DNA of 8,406 bases from an uncultured Gemmatimonadota bacterium (lineage in GTDB: Bacteria; Gemmatimonadota; Gemmatimonadetes; Gemmatimonadales; Gemmatimonadaceae). This document shows, piece by piece, positions 6,950 to 8,406 of the stretch. The stretch lies in contig CAMLIU010000048.1 in the NCBI GenBank assembly GCA_946479995.1, positions 1-8,406 of the forward strand, written 5' to 3'. A model generated the notes under the pieces. That model did not search any database. It saw only the letters and a program-made list of their open reading frames with translations, and was not told the DNA's origin. The position numbers and the translations under genes are program-made. The number at the start of each line of letters is the position of its first letter. Position 1 is the stretch's first letter.

Positions 6950-7858
6950 TCAGGTGGCGACCCTGACCTGGAGGGGGGCGCTGAGGTTGACAACGATGGC
7001 GCCGCCGTCCGGCACGCAGCCCTCGTAGTTGGCGGTCGCCGCCGCGGCGCCGGCACCGGCCGCCGCACCCGCCGCCGCACCCACTACCGTGGACTTGGTG
7101 TTCTTGCCCAGGATCTGGCCGGCGATGGCCCCGATGACGGCGCCGCCGACCACCTTCTGGACGTCCTTGTCCTTCGGCTGGTTGCGGACGCGCTGGACGT
7201 CGGCGCTGGCCACCTCGCCGTTCACCGCGTAGGTGCGGCCGCCGAAGCTCACCGACTTCACGGCGAACTCCATGACGATCTTGTCGTTCACGTTCTCGCT
7301 GCGCTTGAGCTGCGTCACCTCGAGGGTGACGTTCGCGCCGGCGGGAATGGTGGCGCCATTGGAGCCGCTCACCGCGTTCGCCAGGCTCGCGGTGAAGGTC
7401 TGGCCCACCTTGTAGGTGTTGGTGCAGACGCGGGCGTTGGAGCGCAGGTTCAGCGAGGTGCCCGAGGCGATCGTACCCACCGCCCCGCCACCACTGGAGC
7501 TGCCGGCCGGGTTGCGCGTCACCGTGTTCCCCGACGCGGTGGTCGAGGTGGTCGGCGTGGGCTTCTTGGTGGTGGTCGGACGGCTGGTCGTCGTGGTGGG
7601 ACGGCTGGTCGAGGGCCGCGACGCTGGCGTACTGGCCGGCGTGGAGGTGGCCGGAGCCGGCTGGGCCGGCGTGGCCGGCACGTCCTGAAGCTGCGGCTGG
7701 AGCGACGTGTCCTGATTGGCGAGCTGCAGGTCGCGGTTCAGGGCCGAATCGGCCGCCAGCGTGGAATCACTCTTGTTGTCCTTCACGGTGCACGCTGCCG
7801 CGGCGAGCGCGGCGCACAACGCGAGCGGTGCACGGAACCGACGGATATACTTCGTCAT
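6950..7858 (-). CDS. Modular lipoprotein with Pro/Thr/Ser linker and glycine-zipper segment
   Basis: 302 residues. The lipoprotein signal has lipobox AAAC with Cys23. A charged stretch (24-60) leads into a low-complexity Pro/Thr/Ser linker (61-119) and a Ser/Gly spacer (120-127). A compact beta-rich domain follows (128-226) with SGTSLNLRSNARVCTNTYKVGQ, IPAGANVTLEVTQLKR and FGGRTYAVNGEV. Next comes a Gly/Ala segment VVGGAVIGAIAGQILG...VVGAAAGAAAGAGAAAA (237-274) of the glycine-zipper type, then a short tail, VPDGGAIVVNLSAPLQV. Cys145 and Cys281 could form a disulfide. The same order (zipper followed by a Pro/Gly-rich 'resistance to load' tail) is seen in unnamed bacterial envelope lipoproteins. 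The function is unknown; a role in envelope anchoring or oligomer formation is inference. A strong ribosome binding site fixes the start, and the frame continuing to 8269 is not coding. It is probably transcribed alone. Confidence 0.82.
   Translation of the reverse strand: MTKYIRRFRAPLALCAALAAAACTVKDNKSDSTLAADSALNRDLQLANQDTSLQPQLQDVPATPAQPAPATSTPASTPASRPSTSRPTTTTSRPTTTKKPTPTTSTTASGNTVTRNPAGSSSGGGAVGTIASGTSLNLRSNARVCTNTYKVGQTFTASLANAVSGSNGATIPAGANVTLEVTQLKRSENVNDKIVMEFAVKSVSFGGRTYAVNGEVASADVQRVRNQPKDKDVQKVVGGAVIGAIAGQILGKNTKSTVVGAAAGAAAGAGAAAATANYEGCVPDGGAIVVNLSAPLQVRVAT
7571..7611 (-). repeat. 21-base tandem repeat in the lipoprotein linker
   Basis: Two 20-base copies at 7571-7590 and 7592-7611 match at 18 positions with a period of 21 bases. 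They encode two rounds of a seven-residue Thr/Ser-Arg-Pro-Thr unit (SRPTTT type, residues about 83-96). The in-frame period indicates linker growth by slippage or unequal crossing-over without loss of reading frame. Confidence 0.7.
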
Positions 7859-7975
7859 GACGCTCCTCCAGTAGGTGTCGCAGGCGCCCGTCCTGCAATG
7901 CGTCGGGGACGTCGCACGCTCGGGGAAGGTAACACTCCAGTCAGCTCTACACACGTGGCCCGCACCCGTTCCAGC
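7859..7975. promoter_or_regulatory. Divergent gap between lipoprotein and ABC exporter genes
   Basis: This 117-base gap separates two divergent starts and must contain promoters for both strands, although neither can be placed with confidence. Visible elements are the AT-leaning GGTAACACTCC (7928-7938), a CACGTG palindrome (7952-7957), and two small hairpins in the lipoprotein leader (GCAGG/CCTGC at 7880-7896, CGTC/GACG at 7901-7911). Confidence 0.35.
7863..7869 (-). promoter_or_regulatory. Strong ribosome binding site of the glycine-zipper lipoprotein
   Basis: On the minus strand TGGAGGAG ends four bases before the ATG at 7858, a near-perfect Shine-Dalgarno. It decides the start in favour of the lipoprotein signal peptide over an in-frame extension that continues far upstream, antisense to the ABC exporter gene. 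Confidence 0.8.
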
Positions 7976-8406
7976 ATGGCGTCGCTCCGACGCCTCGTCC
8001 CCTATTATCGACCGTACCGCGGGATGCTCGCCGGCGGGCTCGCGCTGGTGGTGGCGGCGTCCGCCCTCGGTGCCGTGGTGCCCTGGCTGCTCCGCTCCGG
8101 GGTGGACGCCCTCGCCGCGCGGCAGCCGGTGCGCCAGGTCACACTCGTGGGGCTGGGCATCGTGGGCGTGGCGCTCGTCGGCGGCGCGATGCGCTACTGG
8201 ATGCGCGAGCTCCTCAACGGACTGAGCCGCTACATCGAGTACGACCTGCGGCAGGACCTCTTCGCCCATATCGCCACCCTGGACCCGGGCTACTTCGCGC
8301 GCACGCGCACGGGTGACCTGATGGCGCGGCTGACGAACGACCTGGCCGCGGTGCGGCAGGCGGCCGGCCCGGCGATCATGTACCTCACGAACACGATCTT
8401 CGGCGG
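7976..8406 (+). CDS. ABC exporter, N-terminal transmembrane domain (partial, runs off the window)
   Basis: Open from ATG 7976 to the window edge (143 codons and two bases). It begins MASLRRLVPYYRPYRGML and has hydrophobic helices at about 16-39 and 53-75. The conserved stretch between helix 2 and the first coupling helix follows: YDLRQDLFAHIATLDPGYFARTRTGDLMARLTNDLAAVR (89-127). This is the hallmark of type IV (MsbA/MdlB-like) half-transporters, with the Phe-Ala-Arg-x-Arg-Thr-Gly-Asp-Leu coupling motif. The nucleotide-binding domain would lie beyond the right edge, so substrate and subfamily cannot be read. There is no Shine-Dalgarno sequence before the ATG. An in-frame GTG at 7955 is an alternative start, also without one. 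It is divergent from the lipoprotein gene. Confidence 0.9.
   Translation, partial: MASLRRLVPYYRPYRGMLAGGLALVVAASALGAVVPWLLRSGVDALAARQPVRQVTLVGLGIVGVALVGGAMRYWMRELLNGLSRYIEYDLRQDLFAHIATLDPGYFARTRTGDLMARLTNDLAAVRQAAGPAIMYLTNTIFG

Noticed and set aside
7859..8269. N-terminal extension of the lipoprotein frame to 8269
   Set aside because: It would bury the lipoprotein signal, ignores the strong Shine-Dalgarno at 7863-7869, and is antisense to the conserved ABC exporter domain.

Overview
The window is a compact, very GC-rich (roughly 70% by eye) stretch of a Gram-negative-type (diderm) bacterial chromosome. It carries peptidoglycan recycling enzymes, Sec signal peptides, two lipoprotein signals, a probable beta-barrel protein and an extracytoplasmic-function (ECF) sigma circuit. 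High GC, frequent 4-base gene overlaps and the mix of families would fit Gemmatimonadota or a similar phylum. That placement is inference; there is no rRNA or other marker gene here.

Layout, left to right. (1) Bases 1-176 hold no convincing gene, but contain an imperfect tandem repeat of about 47-50 bases (52-162). (2) On the minus strand, murQ and then anmK form a two-gene operon (2245 to 177) with a 4-base overlap. Their products are consecutive steps of anhydro-N-acetylmuramic acid recycling. (3) Divergent from murQ, across a 117-base gap, a secreted probable 8-stranded beta-barrel protein (2363-3007) is followed 25 bases later by a lipoprotein-type gamma-glutamyltransferase (3033-4811). 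(4) Nine bases beyond the ggt stop, a convergent minus-strand operon reads 6803 to 4821: a secreted LTxxQ-motif protein, an ECF sigma factor, a single-pass membrane protein that is the probable anti-sigma factor, and a membrane-anchored LTxxQ-like protein. All three junctions in this operon are 4-base stop/start overlaps (TTGA, ATGA, ATGA). (5) Upstream of it, also on the minus strand, is a modular lipoprotein with a Pro/Thr/Ser linker and a glycine-zipper segment (7858-6950), with a good hairpin terminator just after it (6894-6924). (6) Divergent from that gene, the first third or so of the transmembrane domain of an ABC exporter starts at 7976 and runs off the right edge.

The envelope is the common theme: cell-wall turnover, periplasmic gamma-glutamyl cleavage, outer-membrane protein, lipoprotein and envelope-stress signalling. 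The part most worth following up is the four-gene sigma cassette. Its logic (periplasmic LTxxQ proteins, membrane anti-sigma, ECF sigma) resembles the cnrYXH metal-response system, but the order differs, there is an extra secreted member, and no obvious metal-ligand set is visible.
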